Shown here: piece after piece, positions 18,896 through 27,042 of the stretch
Layout: each line of letters opens with the position of its first letter
Numbering within the stretch: the first letter of the stretch is position 1
Assembly: GCF_900109945.1 (NCBI RefSeq)
Contig: NZ_FOBX01000001.1
Coordinates: 620,001-684,000 of the forward strand
Source: Bradyrhizobium sp. OK095
Lineage (GTDB): Bacteria > Pseudomonadota > Alphaproteobacteria > Rhizobiales > Xanthobacteraceae
Length of the DNA stretch: 64,000 nt
Reading direction: 5' to 3'
Translations under genes and position numbers: made by a program
The notes under the pieces: generated by a model
Seen by the model: only the letters and a program-made list of their open reading frames with translations
Database searches by the model: none
Told to the model about the DNA's origin: nothing

Positions 18896-19765
18896 ATGTG
18901 CGCGAGAGCCCAAACATTCTGGATCATAGCTGCCTGCACGATCGCGCTCGCGCCGGCATGCGTCAGCGCCGAAGAGGGCTTTGATACCGAGCACATCTTC
19001 GGCTTCATGATCGGCACCGACGTCGGCAATCCCGGCGAGCGCGAATTCCAGAGCCAGACCACGGGACGCTTCGGCAAGGGCGGCGGGACTTATCGCGCGA
19101 TTGGCCAGGAGGTCGAGATCGAGGTGGTGCCGCTGCCGAACTTCCGCATCGAACTCGGCGGCATCGCGACCTTGCACGACATCACCGGCGTCCCCGACAT
19201 CGACGACCGCCGCCAGTTCAATTTCCAGGGCGCCTCGCTCGACCTGCGGTATCGCCTGCTCGACCGCGAGCACGCGCCGTTCGGCCTGACGGTCGGCGCC
19301 GAGCTCCATGGCAACCGCATCGACGAGACCTCCGGCGCGAAGGGTCGGATGTACGGTACTGACTTCACGCTCGCCTTCGACCGCGAGCTCGTTCCGAACT
19401 TCGTCATCGGCGCGCTCAATCTGATCTACCAGCCGGAATGGGCGCGCTTCGAGGTAGCGGGGCTGTCGGAGAAGAGCTCCACCATTGGCGCCGCCTTTGC
19501 CGGCCTCGTGCGTGTGCGCCCCGATGTGCTGCTTGGCGGTGAGATGCGCTATTTCCGGCAGTACGAGGGCATCGGTCTCGGCGAATTTTCGGGCCAGGCG
19601 CTGTTCGTTGGCCCCACCGCCTATTTCCAGCTTTCCGAGAAATCGCGGCTCACACTGAGCTGGAGCATGCAGGCCTGGGGACGTCCGGCCGGATCGGCCG
19701 CCAATCTCGACCTCGTCAATTTCGAGCGTCATCAGGCAAGGCTGGTGTTCGGGGTTAACTTCTAG
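18896..19765 (+). CDS. Putative outer-membrane beta-barrel protein after pqqA
   Basis: A 289-residue protein with a signal peptide (about 1-26, ending V-S-A-E). The mature part alternates polar and hydrophobic residues in strand-like runs and ends in N-F, the terminal aromatic residue usual for outer-membrane barrels. No specific family is recognised. It follows the pqqA hairpin in the same direction; an upstream in-frame ATG would lie inside that hairpin, so the ATG at 18896 is used. The ribosome-binding site is weak. A role in entry of a metal complex, PQQ or alcohol is only a guess from position. Confidence 0.65.
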   Translation: MCARAQTFWIIAACTIALAPACVSAEEGFDTEHIFGFMIGTDVGNPGEREFQSQTTGRFGKGGGTYRAIGQEVEIEVVPLPNFRIELGGIATLHDITGVPDIDDRRQFNFQGASLDLRYRLLDREHAPFGLTVGAELHGNRIDETSGAKGRMYGTDFTLAFDRELVPNFVIGALNLIYQPEWARFEVAGLSEKSSTIGAAFAGLVRVRPDVLLGGEMRYFRQYEGIGLGEFSGQALFVGPTAYFQLSEKSRLTLSWSMQAWGRPAGSAANLDLVNFERHQARLVFGVNF

Positions 19766-19870
19766 CAAAGCGGGTTCCCCGCCCATCCCTCACGCCGGAT
19801 TGAAACTTCCGGCAATCTGGAACGTAATTCTTTGTGCTAATCTCCAGTGCCCTTGCGCGAGGATCCCGAC

Positions 19871-20080
19871 ATGAATCCGATCGACCTGGTGGTGACTGTG
19901 TGTGCGTTGCTCTCGCCTGCGACCTGCGAGGAACAGCATATTGTGTTCAACTACGCGGGGTCGCCGACGCAATGCGCCATGGCCGCGCCGCCCTATATCG
20001 CGCAATGGATCGGCGATCATCCGAAGTGGCAGGCGGTGCGCTGGCGCTGCGAATATCCGCACCCGAACGACAAGGCGTGA
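19871..20080 (+). CDS. Small exported protein of unknown function
   Basis: A 69-residue protein with a short hydrophobic N-terminus (M-N-P-I-D-L-V-V-T-V-C-A) and four cysteines (C11, C19, C35 and C60). The GAGG ribosome-binding site favours the ATG at 19871 over an upstream ATG. The compact, Cys- and Trp-rich form suggests a secreted or membrane-associated protein. No function is assigned. Confidence 0.55.
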   Translation: MNPIDLVVTVCALLSPATCEEQHIVFNYAGSPTQCAMAAPPYIAQWIGDHPKWQAVRWRCEYPHPNDKA

Positions 20081-20087
20081 AGCTTAC

Positions 20088-20212
20088 GACCCTCATGGTG
20101 AGGAGCGCGGAACGCGCGTCTCGAACCATGCAGGCCCCGCTGCTGCAGCCGGGCCCTTCCTCCTTCGAGACGCCGCTTCGCGGCTCCCCAGGATGAGGGA
20201 GGAGGACTTGTA
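20088..20212. repeat. Dispersed intergenic repeat, family C
   Basis: The stretch reads CTCATGGTGAGGAGCGCGGA, then CGCGTCTCGAACCATG, then CTTCGAGACGCCGCTTCGCG and GGATGAGGGAGGAG. Its two halves are partly inverted copies (GCGTCTCGAA against TTCGAGACGC). One copy is seen in this window; the wording is typical of dispersed repeats in Bradyrhizobium-like genomes, which is from memory. Confidence 0.55.
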
Positions 20213-20222
20213 AGACAGCAAG

Positions 20223-20576
20223 CTACTTGCTGCAGTCCTTCAGATCCTTGTCGGCGATCGAGAACACCGCATCCGCCTTGATCTCGATGTCGCGGACCAC
20301 GCACTGGCGCGCATTGGGATAGCTGACTCTGGCGTCGTAGCGGCCGGGCTCGACGCCGGTGATGCGCAGCCGCTCGTCGTGGTCGACCTCCTTGTCCTTG
20401 TCGTTCAAGGTCTGGTTCGGTCCCCAGTCGGTTTTGCCGGCGGGTGAGAGCTGGAATCCGGAGATCGTCTCCGTCGTCAGATTCCACAGCCTTATGCCCT
20501 TACCCTTGGCCTGCGCGAGCGCCGCGCCCGGCATCGCAACCAACAGGATGCCGATCGCAATCAGCTGACGGCGCAT
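20223..20576 (-). CDS. Secreted protein of unknown function
   Basis: A 117-residue protein with a signal peptide (about 1-21, ending A-L-A-Q). The mature domain has a beta-rich pattern including W-N-L-T and Y-D-A-R-V-S-Y and two cysteines (near 91 and the C-terminus) that could form a disulfide. GGGAGG precedes the ATG. It is downstream of the SsuABC-like transporter genes on the same strand, so it may be co-transcribed with them. Confidence 0.65.
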   Translation of the reverse strand: MRRQLIAIGILLVAMPGAALAQAKGKGIRLWNLTTETISGFQLSPAGKTDWGPNQTLNDKDKEVDHDERLRITGVEPGRYDARVSYPNARQCVVRDIEIKADAVFSIADKDLKDCSK

Positions 20577-20624
20577 GGTGAACCTCCCTCGACACTCTCG
20601 TTGGGTCCAGTTGACCACGAGTTC

Positions 20625-21335
20625 TCATTTCGATTCAAGCTGCACCGCCGCGAGCTCCGCCTTGATCCTGACGAGCTCGGCTTCGCTACGCTCGGCGCGC
20701 GGAACGGCAATCGGCACCTCCTGCACGATGCGCGCCGGGCGCGGCGACAGGAAGAACAAGCGGTCGCCGAGGCGGATCGCATCGTCGATACTATGGGTGA
20801 CGAGCAGGGTCATCACCGGGCGGCTCGCGACCAGCGTCGCGATTTCGTCACGCAGGCGGCCGGCGAGTGCGTCGTCGAGCGAGGCGAGGGGCTCGTCGAG
20901 CACGAGCAGATCGGGCTCGACAGCAAAGGCGCGGGCGAGCGCGACGCGGCGGGCAAGACCCAGCGACAATTCGCCGGGAAAATGTCTGCGATGCGCGTCC
21001 AGCTCCAGGATCTTGAAAAGCTCCGACAGCTTCGCGTCGCTGACGTTGGGGGCCGCGAGCCGCACATTCTGTTCGACCGAGCGCCACGGCAGCAGCCGCG
21101 GCTCCTGGAACACCATGCCGATCCGCGCCTCCGGCGGCCGCGCGACGCGTCCCCCGAAATCGCGGTCGAGCCCGAGGATGATGCGCAGCATCGTGCTCTT
21201 GCCGCAGCCGGAGGGACCGATCAGCACGCCGACCTCGCCGGAGGAAAGCACAAACTTGAGCGGCGCGAGCACCTCGTGGGTTTCGCCCGCGGCACTCCTG
21301 AACGTCTTGCCTGTGATCTCGACCTCAAGCCGCAC
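20625..21335 (-). CDS. ABC transporter ATP-binding protein (SsuB/TauB-like)
   Basis: A 236-residue ATPase. The Walker A site is G40-P-S-G-C-G-K-S47, and the Walker B is L-L-V-L-D-E-P-L. The signature motif is degenerate, L-S-L-G-L instead of L-S-G-G-Q. The gene starts with GTG and overlaps the permease gene by 11 bases. It energises import by the neighbouring permease and binding protein. Its family serves sulfonates, nitrate and similar anions, but here the operon is inside a PQQ/lanthanide locus, so cargo may differ. Confidence 0.9.
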   Translation of the reverse strand: MRLEVEITGKTFRSAAGETHEVLAPLKFVLSSGEVGVLIGPSGCGKSTMLRIILGLDRDFGGRVARPPEARIGMVFQEPRLLPWRSVEQNVRLAAPNVSDAKLSELFKILELDAHRRHFPGELSLGLARRVALARAFAVEPDLLVLDEPLASLDDALAGRLRDEIATLVASRPVMTLLVTHSIDDAIRLGDRLFFLSPRPARIVQEVPIAVPRAERSEAELVRIKAELAAVQLESK

Positions 21336-22062
21336 GGGGCCGCCACCGCGTTGCGCGGGCCTCGAACGGTTGCACCAGCGCGGTCTCGATCACGAGCACG
21401 ACGGCAGCGAAGGTCAGCGAATAGGCCAACAGCCGCGGCGTATCAAACAATTGGAAGGCGACGCCGATCTCGAAGCCGACGCCGTTCGGCCGTCCCAAAA
21501 GCTCTGCGACCAGCACGATCTTCCACACCAACGACAATCCAGAGCGGGCTGAGGCCGCGATATAAGGCGCAAGCTGCGGCAGCACGACATGGCGGAAGGC
21601 ACGCCAGCGCGGCATCGCGAACACGGTTGCCATCTCGTCAAGCGAGCGGTCGAGCGCGCGCGTGCCCTCGCGCAGGGTGACGATGGCGGTCGGTAGCTTG
21701 TTGATGGCGATCGCCGTGATCGCGGCAGCTTCAGTGAGGCCGGCCCAGATATAGGCCAGCACGATCACGACCAGCGCGGGCAGGTTCAAGAGCAGGATCA
21801 GCCAGGGATCGCCGAGCCGGTCGGCGAGTTTTACGCGTCCCATCAGATAGCCGATGGCGCTGCCGAGCGACATCGCCAGCACGAACGACAGCGCGACGCG
21901 GGCGAGCGTAGCGCCGAGATGCAGGAACAGCGCGCCGCTCGATGCATCCGCGACGATGACGTTGAGCACGGCAGGCGGGGAGGGCAGCTTTGCGCCGCCG
22001 ACGAACAGCGCCGCAATCCACCAGATTGCGAGAAGCAGGGCAAACGAGAGAAGACGCAGCAC
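21325..22062 (-). CDS. ABC transporter permease (SsuC/TauC-like)
   Basis: A 245-residue membrane protein with about six transmembrane segments and the binding-protein-dependent transport motif near E-G-T-R-A-L-D-R-S-L-D-E. GTG at 22062 is chosen because GGAG lies six bases upstream and it starts one base after the preceding stop codon. It forms the channel of the importer with the ATPase and binding protein on either side. Confidence 0.88.
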   Translation of the reverse strand: MLRLLSFALLLAIWWIAALFVGGAKLPSPPAVLNVIVADASSGALFLHLGATLARVALSFVLAMSLGSAIGYLMGRVKLADRLGDPWLILLLNLPALVVIVLAYIWAGLTEAAAITAIAINKLPTAIVTLREGTRALDRSLDEMATVFAMPRWRAFRHVVLPQLAPYIAASARSGLSLVWKIVLVAELLGRPNGVGFEIGVAFQLFDTPRLLAYSLTFAAVVLVIETALVQPFEARATRWRPRAA

Positions 22063-22063
22063 C

Positions 22064-23056
22064 TCAGTCTCCGGGGACTGCGTGATAGAAAGTGCCGGGA
22101 TCGAGCTCGGCCGCCGGCCCGACCAGGTCGCGGCCGCCGATTTCGGCCAGCACGCGATAGAGCACGCGCGCATCCGCCTCCTCGTCGACGATGCTTCGGC
22201 GCGGAATGCCGTCGCGGTAGCGCTCGCGATAGGTCTTGAGCATGGCTGGATCAGTCGCGCCGGTGAGTTGGGCGATCTTGTCCCAGGCCACGTCCGAGGT
22301 GACCAGCAACTGCTTGGCCTTGCGGGTCATCGCGATGAAGCGCGCCACGGCATCGCGATGGCTCGCGGCCCAGCCCTCGTCGAAGACATAGCCGACGGCG
22401 GAGACCGCGCCGTTGGCGCCCAGATTCGGCAAGATGTCCTCGATGCCGGCGAGGCGCCTAAAACCCTTGGCTTCGAGCTGGGCGCAGAAATTCCAGAAAT
22501 TGAGGCTCGCGTCCATCTCGCCGTCGAGCGCCTTGGCGGCGATCAAAGGTGGCGCGCCATAGACGATGGTCGCCTCCGACTTCAGGTCGATGCCGTCCTG
22601 CTTCATCCGCGCCTGGAGCAGCAGCCAGCTCTTGTCGATGGGACCGCCGCCAATGGCGAGCTTGCGGCCCTTCAGGTCGGCGAGGGTCTTTATGGACGAG
22701 GAGGCAGGCACCATCACCGCGCCGAGCGCGCTGGAATAGGGGTAGAAGGTCAGCTTGGCGCCGAGCGCGCGCTCGCGCGACACCCACAGCCAGTCCGACA
22801 GCACGATGTCGGCATTGCCGGCACGGAGCGCGATCTTGCCTGCCTCGGGGCTCGCGAGTTCAGTGACCTCCAGCGACAAATCGGCCTCCCTGTCGAGCCC
22901 GGCGCTCCGGATCGTCGCCAGCTCCCAGGAGAATGTCCCGGTCTTCTGCACCGCAAGGCGGATAGTATCCGCGGCGCGGCCGGGTGCGGCCAGCGTCAGC
23001 GCCAGAATCGCCGCGAGCGCAAAAGTTCGTCCAAGAGTTCGTCCAAGAAATCTCAT
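22064..23056 (-). CDS. ABC transporter substrate-binding protein (NMT1/SsuA-like)
   Basis: An exported protein of about 330 residues with a signal peptide (M-R-F-L-G-R-T...; cleavage near G-R-A-A-D). The mature domain resembles the NMT1/SsuA-type fold, with I-R-L-A-V-Q-K-T-G-T-F and A-D-I-V-L-S-D-W-L-W. An in-frame ATG at 23107 is also possible; neither start has a good ribosome-binding site. The leader codes L-G-R-T twice in tandem. The ligand is unknown. Its position between quinoprotein genes suggests a PQQ-, alcohol- or metal-related solute. Confidence 0.85.
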   Translation of the reverse strand: MRFLGRTLGRTFALAAILALTLAAPGRAADTIRLAVQKTGTFSWELATIRSAGLDREADLSLEVTELASPEAGKIALRAGNADIVLSDWLWVSRERALGAKLTFYPYSSALGAVMVPASSSIKTLADLKGRKLAIGGGPIDKSWLLLQARMKQDGIDLKSEATIVYGAPPLIAAKALDGEMDASLNFWNFCAQLEAKGFRRLAGIEDILPNLGANGAVSAVGYVFDEGWAASHRDAVARFIAMTRKAKQLLVTSDVAWDKIAQLTGATDPAMLKTYRERYRDGIPRRSIVDEEADARVLYRVLAEIGGRDLVGPAAELDPGTFYHAVPGD

Positions 23057-23143
23057 CGCCTTGTGAGCCGTTTCCGCTGATAGAGCACTTTTCAGGACAA
23101 TACGCATAGCATAGCTTTCATCGCAACCAGCGGGAGGACGCTC

Positions 23144-23503
23144 ATGAATTCGGCGGGACAGCTACGACCGATTGTCGCCGCATTGGCGGTGCTGGTGGCG
23201 ACCGTGTACGCCGCACGCGCCGAGGAGGCGAATGACTACCCGACCGCCGCACGTGCCGAATACGTCTATGGGTGCATGAAAGCCAATGGTGAGAGCCGGC
23301 AATCGATTGAGCAATGCTCCTGCTCGATCGACGTGGTGGCCTCGATCGTCACCTACGAGCGCTACGTCACCGCCGAGACGGCGCTCAGCATGTCCCAGGT
23401 GCGCGGCAATCTCGGTGTCCAGTTCCGGACCTCGGAGCAGGCGAATTCAGCCGTGAATGATTTGAGGCGCGCGCAGGCCGAGGCTGAGGTGAGGTGCTTT
23501 TGA
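23144..23503 (+). CDS. Small exported Cys-containing protein in the quinoprotein locus
   Basis: A 119-residue protein with signal peptide (about 1-26, ending A-R-A-E). Cysteines occur at Y-G-C, Q-C-S-C and the final R-C-F, so a disulfide-stabilised periplasmic domain is likely. It is mostly helical by composition. GGGAGG precedes the ATG. It is divergent from the SsuABC-like operon. No family is recognised. Confidence 0.65.
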   Translation: MNSAGQLRPIVAALAVLVATVYAARAEEANDYPTAARAEYVYGCMKANGESRQSIEQCSCSIDVVASIVTYERYVTAETALSMSQVRGNLGVQFRTSEQANSAVNDLRRAQAEAEVRCF

Positions 23504-23510
23504 TGCTGTC

Positions 23511-23670
23511 TTCCCTTCTCCCCTTGTGGGAGAAGGTGGCGCGAAGCGCCGGATGAGGGGTATCGCTCCTCATCCTCAGACGTTTGAGAGTTTCGCTCGC
23601 GGAGAGAGACCCCTCACCCGTCTCGCCGCTGCGCGGCGATCCACCCTCTCCCACAAGGGGAGAGGGTTAG
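23511..23670. repeat. Dispersed palindromic intergenic repeat, family A, copy 2
   Basis: A 160-base block with inverted ends: CCCCTTGTGGGAGA (from 23520) against TCTCCCACAAGGGG (near 23647-23660). Internal arms GGCGCGAAGCGCCGGATGAG and CCCCTCACCCGTCTCGCCGC are shared with copy 3 at 32552-32702. It fills the gap between two genes and is non-coding. Confidence 0.85.
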
Positions 23671-23680
23671 AAGGCGCCAC

Positions 23681-24499
23681 TCACGTCCCCGGCTTCTCCA
23701 CGTCCCACTCATTGCGGAACACATGTCCATCCGTGTCCTTTGCTTCCGCGCGGAAGCGTTTCGCGCCGTTGGACACATAAATGAAGCGCAGATTGGGATC
23801 TTCCGAGATCGAGATGCCGCCTACCATCGACAGCACCGGGCTGTCGTCTTGCGTCAGCTTGAGCTGGTTGACGAAGAAGGCGGGAATATAGAGCTGCGTG
23901 ACCTGGTCCATCTGGAGGCCGGAATTGTTGGGATGGCCGATCATGATCTGCGCCTCGCGGATGCGGCTCGCGGGCGCTTGCTCGCGCGCGAACTGCCGGT
24001 AGCGCATCTGGCCGAGGCGGTTGTTGGCCTCTTCGGCATTCTTTCCCGCCGGCGCGGAGCAGCCGCCTGAGGCCTTCACATAGACTTTCGAGACATAGAG
24101 CTGGCCGTCGCTGAGTTCGGCGACCGCATGCACGTCCGTATAGTTGTTGACGCGCACGCGTGTGGAGATCTCGGTGACGTTGGCGTCCGGTCCGAGCTCG
24201 AACTTCGCCGCCATCGGCGCGGGATTGCGGTCGATCACCAGCGTGATGGAGCGGATGCGGCGGGCGTCGCCCGGCGACAGCTTGCTACGCAGGGTGACCG
24301 GCACGATGGCCGCATCCTCGGCCCGATAGGGCATCTCGATGCCGATGACGTCGCTGCCGTCGTTGATCTGACGGTTGTTGAAGATGTCCTGCACCAGGCC
24401 CGGCCAGGGATCATAGGCCTCCTCAGCCTGCGCCGGCACAGCGAAGGCGAGGCCGAGCAATGCGGCGATCAAGGGCAGGCGGCGTATGCATCCCGTCAT
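23681..24499 (-). CDS. Quinoprotein dehydrogenase-associated SoxYZ-like carrier protein
   Basis: A 272-residue exported protein (signal about 1-25) that reads as SoxY fused to SoxZ. The SoxY part ends in a swinging-arm-like A-S-G-G-C147-S-A-P, the position of the sulfur-carrying cysteine in SoxY; the SoxZ-like half follows. In thiosulfate oxidation SoxYZ carries sulfur intermediates on this Cys, but here no other Sox oxidation genes are present, and fused forms are known next to PQQ dehydrogenases. The role in alcohol oxidation is unknown. It lies 53 bases after the metallohydrolase gene in the same direction. Confidence 0.88.
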   Translation of the reverse strand: MTGCIRRLPLIAALLGLAFAVPAQAEEAYDPWPGLVQDIFNNRQINDGSDVIGIEMPYRAEDAAIVPVTLRSKLSPGDARRIRSITLVIDRNPAPMAAKFELGPDANVTEISTRVRVNNYTDVHAVAELSDGQLYVSKVYVKASGGCSAPAGKNAEEANNRLGQMRYRQFAREQAPASRIREAQIMIGHPNNSGLQMDQVTQLYIPAFFVNQLKLTQDDSPVLSMVGGISISEDPNLRFIYVSNGAKRFRAEAKDTDGHVFRNEWDVEKPGT

Positions 24500-24552
24500 G
24501 GTCGTGGTCCCGTGCGGACGAAACAGTTTTCGCAGCAAGCGTAGCGCGTTCG

Positions 24553-25476
24553 CTACTCCCATTCAATTTCCGAAAATGCTGCGGTTGCGTTGCGGGCGTT
24601 GTAATCGTCGAACAACTGCCAGCTCGGCCGTTCCGACGCGGCCGCCTTGTCCGCGGCGGCTCGGATCGTCTCGCCCTTCTTGTTCGACCCCCGGACGTCC
24701 GCCAGCAAGGTTGTGAGATAACGTCGCTCGTCAGCCAGCGCGGCAGGCCATTCGCTCACGGGCCCGTGACCGGGAACGACCCGGACCGCCGGAATCTTTT
24801 CGAGTTCCCCGAGCGTGCCGAGCCAGCCGCGGATGCTGCCGTCCATCACCGGAATATGGCGAAGGAAGACGAGGTCGCCTGCGAACAGCGTCTTCCTCGT
24901 CTCGTCGTACACGGTCAGATCATTGTCGCTGTGGCCGGCTGGCCAGGCTCGCAGGATGAGATGGCGCGATCCGAGATCGAGCGTCAGCGTATCCTTAACG
25001 AGCATTGTGGGCGGTACGATCTTCACGGGATCGATCAGCTCATCGCCCATGATGCGCCTAAAATTGTCCAGATAATACGGCCCGCGCGTCGCCAGCGCCT
25101 GCGCGAGCTTGCTGTGACCGACGAAGCTGGTCCCCTCCGCGACAAAAGCCGCATTGCCGAAGACATGGTCGGGATGGCCGTGGGTGTTGATGACGTAGCG
25201 GACCGGCTTGCTGGTCCGTGCCCGCACGGCCTTCAGCAGCGCCTCGCCTTCGCGAAGACTGCCGCCGGTGTCGATCACGGCGACCGCGTCCTCGCCGACG
25301 ATGAAGCCGACATTGGCGATGTCGCCCTCGTTCTCGCGGGTCATCAGCGCGATGGTCCCGGAGTGTACGAAGATTCCCGGTGCGACTTCGCTCACAGGCA
25401 ATTCGGCCTGCCCGGCGCGTGCTAGCGATAGCCCCAGCAGGGACAAGGCTGCGATCACAAGAGCGATGCGAGACAC
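24553..25476 (-). CDS. Quinoprotein relay system zinc metallohydrolase (SoxH-like)
   Basis: A 307-residue exported protein (signal about 1-23) of the metallo-beta-lactamase fold. The metal motif is T-H99-G-H101-P-D103-H104, with further ligands in A-G-H-S-D, A-G-D and V-P-G-H-G. Members that occur beside PQQ dehydrogenases and SoxYZ-like carriers are called quinoprotein relay hydrolases; their reaction is not established. SoxH is a distant relative in sulfur-oxidation clusters. It probably acts on a thioester or similar adduct of the SoxYZ-like carrier; this is inference. Confidence 0.9.
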   Translation of the reverse strand: MSRIALVIAALSLLGLSLARAGQAELPVSEVAPGIFVHSGTIALMTRENEGDIANVGFIVGEDAVAVIDTGGSLREGEALLKAVRARTSKPVRYVINTHGHPDHVFGNAAFVAEGTSFVGHSKLAQALATRGPYYLDNFRRIMGDELIDPVKIVPPTMLVKDTLTLDLGSRHLILRAWPAGHSDNDLTVYDETRKTLFAGDLVFLRHIPVMDGSIRGWLGTLGELEKIPAVRVVPGHGPVSEWPAALADERRYLTTLLADVRGSNKKGETIRAAADKAAASERPSWQLFDDYNARNATAAFSEIEWE

Positions 25477-25559
25477 TTTTCCGCCTCAGTTCAAAGGATC
25501 AGCCGCATTGCACTGCAGCAAAACAAAAGCCAGCACAAAGTTGGCAAAACATGGTGCGT

Positions 25560-25578
25560 CTATCCGTTGCATGGATAG
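25560..25578. promoter_or_regulatory. Inverted repeat in the divergent promoter region
   Basis: CTATCC-N7-GGATAG lies between the divergently transcribed metallohydrolase and MoxJ-like genes, 28 bases before the latter's start codon. It could be an operator or a small leader hairpin. No known site matches. Confidence 0.35.
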
Positions 25579-25606
25579 CATTCGGATGAAACGAGGAGGA
25601 AGCGCG

Positions 25607-26485
25607 ATGACGGAGGCCGGACGACATCGTCGCTGGTTGTTTTTGCTAGGGCTGGTTGCGTCCTGCGCGCTGGGCGACGTCGCCGTAGCGCAGACGAGCG
25701 AGACCGGCGACCTCTCGTTCGAGCTGGTCGACCCCAAGGTGCTGCGGGTCTGCGCCGATCCGCGCAATCTGCCGTTCTCCAACGAGAAGGGCGAGGGGAT
25801 TGAGAACAAGCTCGCCGAGTTGTTCGCGGACAAGCTCCAGAAGAAGCTCGACTACACGTTCTTTCCGCAGGCGACCGGCTTCGTGCGGATGACGCTGGGT
25901 GCGCATCGCTGCGACGTCATCATGGGCTTTCCGCAGGGCGACGACCTCGTGCAGGGAACCAATCCCTATTACCGGACGTCCTATGCGCTGGTCTCGAAAG
26001 CGGGCGGCGGCCTCGAGGACGTCGACACGCTCGAGGACGCAAGGTTGAAGGGCAAGCATGTCGGCATCGTCGCCGGCACGCCGCCGGCCACCAACATGGC
26101 GCTCGCGGGCCTGATGGGGAACGCAAAGCCTTATCCGCTGATGATCGACACGCGCTACGACAATTCGGCGCAGGCGATGATCGACGATCTCACCAACGGC
26201 AAGATCGACGCCGGCGTGCTGTGGGGGCCGATGGCGGGCTTCTATGCGAAGAAGGCCGGCTCGATGCATGTCACGCCGCTGGTGAAGGAAACCACCGGAC
26301 CAAAACTGGTCTATCGCATCGGCATGGGCGTCCGTCCGGCCGACCAGAACTGGAAGCGGCAGCTCAACAAGCTCATTCAGGAGAACCAGGGCGAGATCAA
26401 CAAGATCCTGCTCGACTTCGGCGTTCCCCTGCTCGACGAGAACGACCGGCCGCTCGGTGCGGAGACGGCCAAGAAGGCACCGTGA
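25607..26485 (+). CDS. Quinoprotein-associated periplasmic substrate-binding protein (MoxJ-like)
   Basis: A 292-residue exported protein (signal about 1-29). The mature domain starts L-R-V-C-A-D-P-R-N-L-P-F-S-N-E-K, the hallmark of the MoxJ-like branch of family 3 binding proteins that accompany PQQ dehydrogenases. The last codons overlap the next gene (GTGA). It is a second MoxJ-like protein in this window besides 14912-15838. It likely helps dehydrogenase maturation or binds a small solute. GGAGGA precedes the ATG. Confidence 0.9.
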   Translation: MTEAGRHRRWLFLLGLVASCALGDVAVAQTSETGDLSFELVDPKVLRVCADPRNLPFSNEKGEGIENKLAELFADKLQKKLDYTFFPQATGFVRMTLGAHRCDVIMGFPQGDDLVQGTNPYYRTSYALVSKAGGGLEDVDTLEDARLKGKHVGIVAGTPPATNMALAGLMGNAKPYPLMIDTRYDNSAQAMIDDLTNGKIDAGVLWGPMAGFYAKKAGSMHVTPLVKETTGPKLVYRIGMGVRPADQNWKRQLNKLIQENQGEINKILLDFGVPLLDENDRPLGAETAKKAP

Positions 26486-27039
26486 AGCGGCGCATCGCCG
26501 CTGCGCTTGTCGCCGCTACGCTGGCGGCGCCGGCGTTCGCGCAGCAGCTGGAGCCGTTCGAGCCCGAGGTCTATCGTACCGACAATTACCGTGCGCCGGT
26601 GCCGGCGACGCTGGCGCACGCGCGCGTGCTCACGACTGGGGAAGCCGAGGCGATCTGGCGCGCAAAGACCGGCGCGTTCATCGACGTGCTGCCGCGCGCG
26701 CCGAAGCCGAAGAACTTGCCCGAAGGCACGGTGTGGCGCGATACGCCGCGCAAAAATATCCCGGGCAGCATCTGGCTGCCGGACACCGGCTACGGCAATT
26801 TGCCGCCGGCCATGGACGATTATTTTCAACGTGGCCTCGCGCGGGCATCACGCGGCGACAAGTCCGCGCTGCTCGTGATCTATTGCCTCGCCGATTGCTG
26901 GATGTCGTGGAACGCCGGCAAGCGCGCCTTGGCCTACGGCTATTCCAACGTCGCCTGGTACCCCGATGGCACCGACGGCTGGGAGCGCGCGAAGCTTCCC
27001 ACCGACGAAGCGCAGCCGGAGCCGCGCCCCGATCAGTAG
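26482..27039 (+). CDS. PQQ-catabolism-associated rhodanese-like Cys-Trp motif protein
   Basis: A 185-residue exported protein (signal about 1-20, ending A-F-A-Q). The motif I-Y-C135-L-A-D-C139-W140-M-S-W-N-A sits where rhodaneses carry their active-site Cys loop, and F-I-D-V and I-P-G-S-I-W-L-P fit earlier rhodanese strands. This type is known beside PQQ dehydrogenase genes and is named for its Cys-Trp motif. Start is GTG overlapping the MoxJ-like stop. Function is unproven; a sulfur- or thiol-transfer role is suggested by the fold and by the SoxYZ-like partner nearby. Confidence 0.88.
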   Translation: MKRRIAAALVAATLAAPAFAQQLEPFEPEVYRTDNYRAPVPATLAHARVLTTGEAEAIWRAKTGAFIDVLPRAPKPKNLPEGTVWRDTPRKNIPGSIWLPDTGYGNLPPAMDDYFQRGLARASRGDKSALLVIYCLADCWMSWNAGKRALAYGYSNVAWYPDGTDGWERAKLPTDEAQPEPRPDQ

Positions 27040-27042
27040 GCC

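Noticed and set aside
18596..19077. Longer open frames around pqqA
   Set aside because: PqqA explains the 18755-18835 frame; the others run through the hairpin or antisense to it and lack start signals.
23681..24499. Thiosulfate-oxidising sox cluster
   Set aside because: The SoxYZ-like gene is a fusion beside quinoprotein genes, and soxA, soxX, soxB and soxCD are not in the window.
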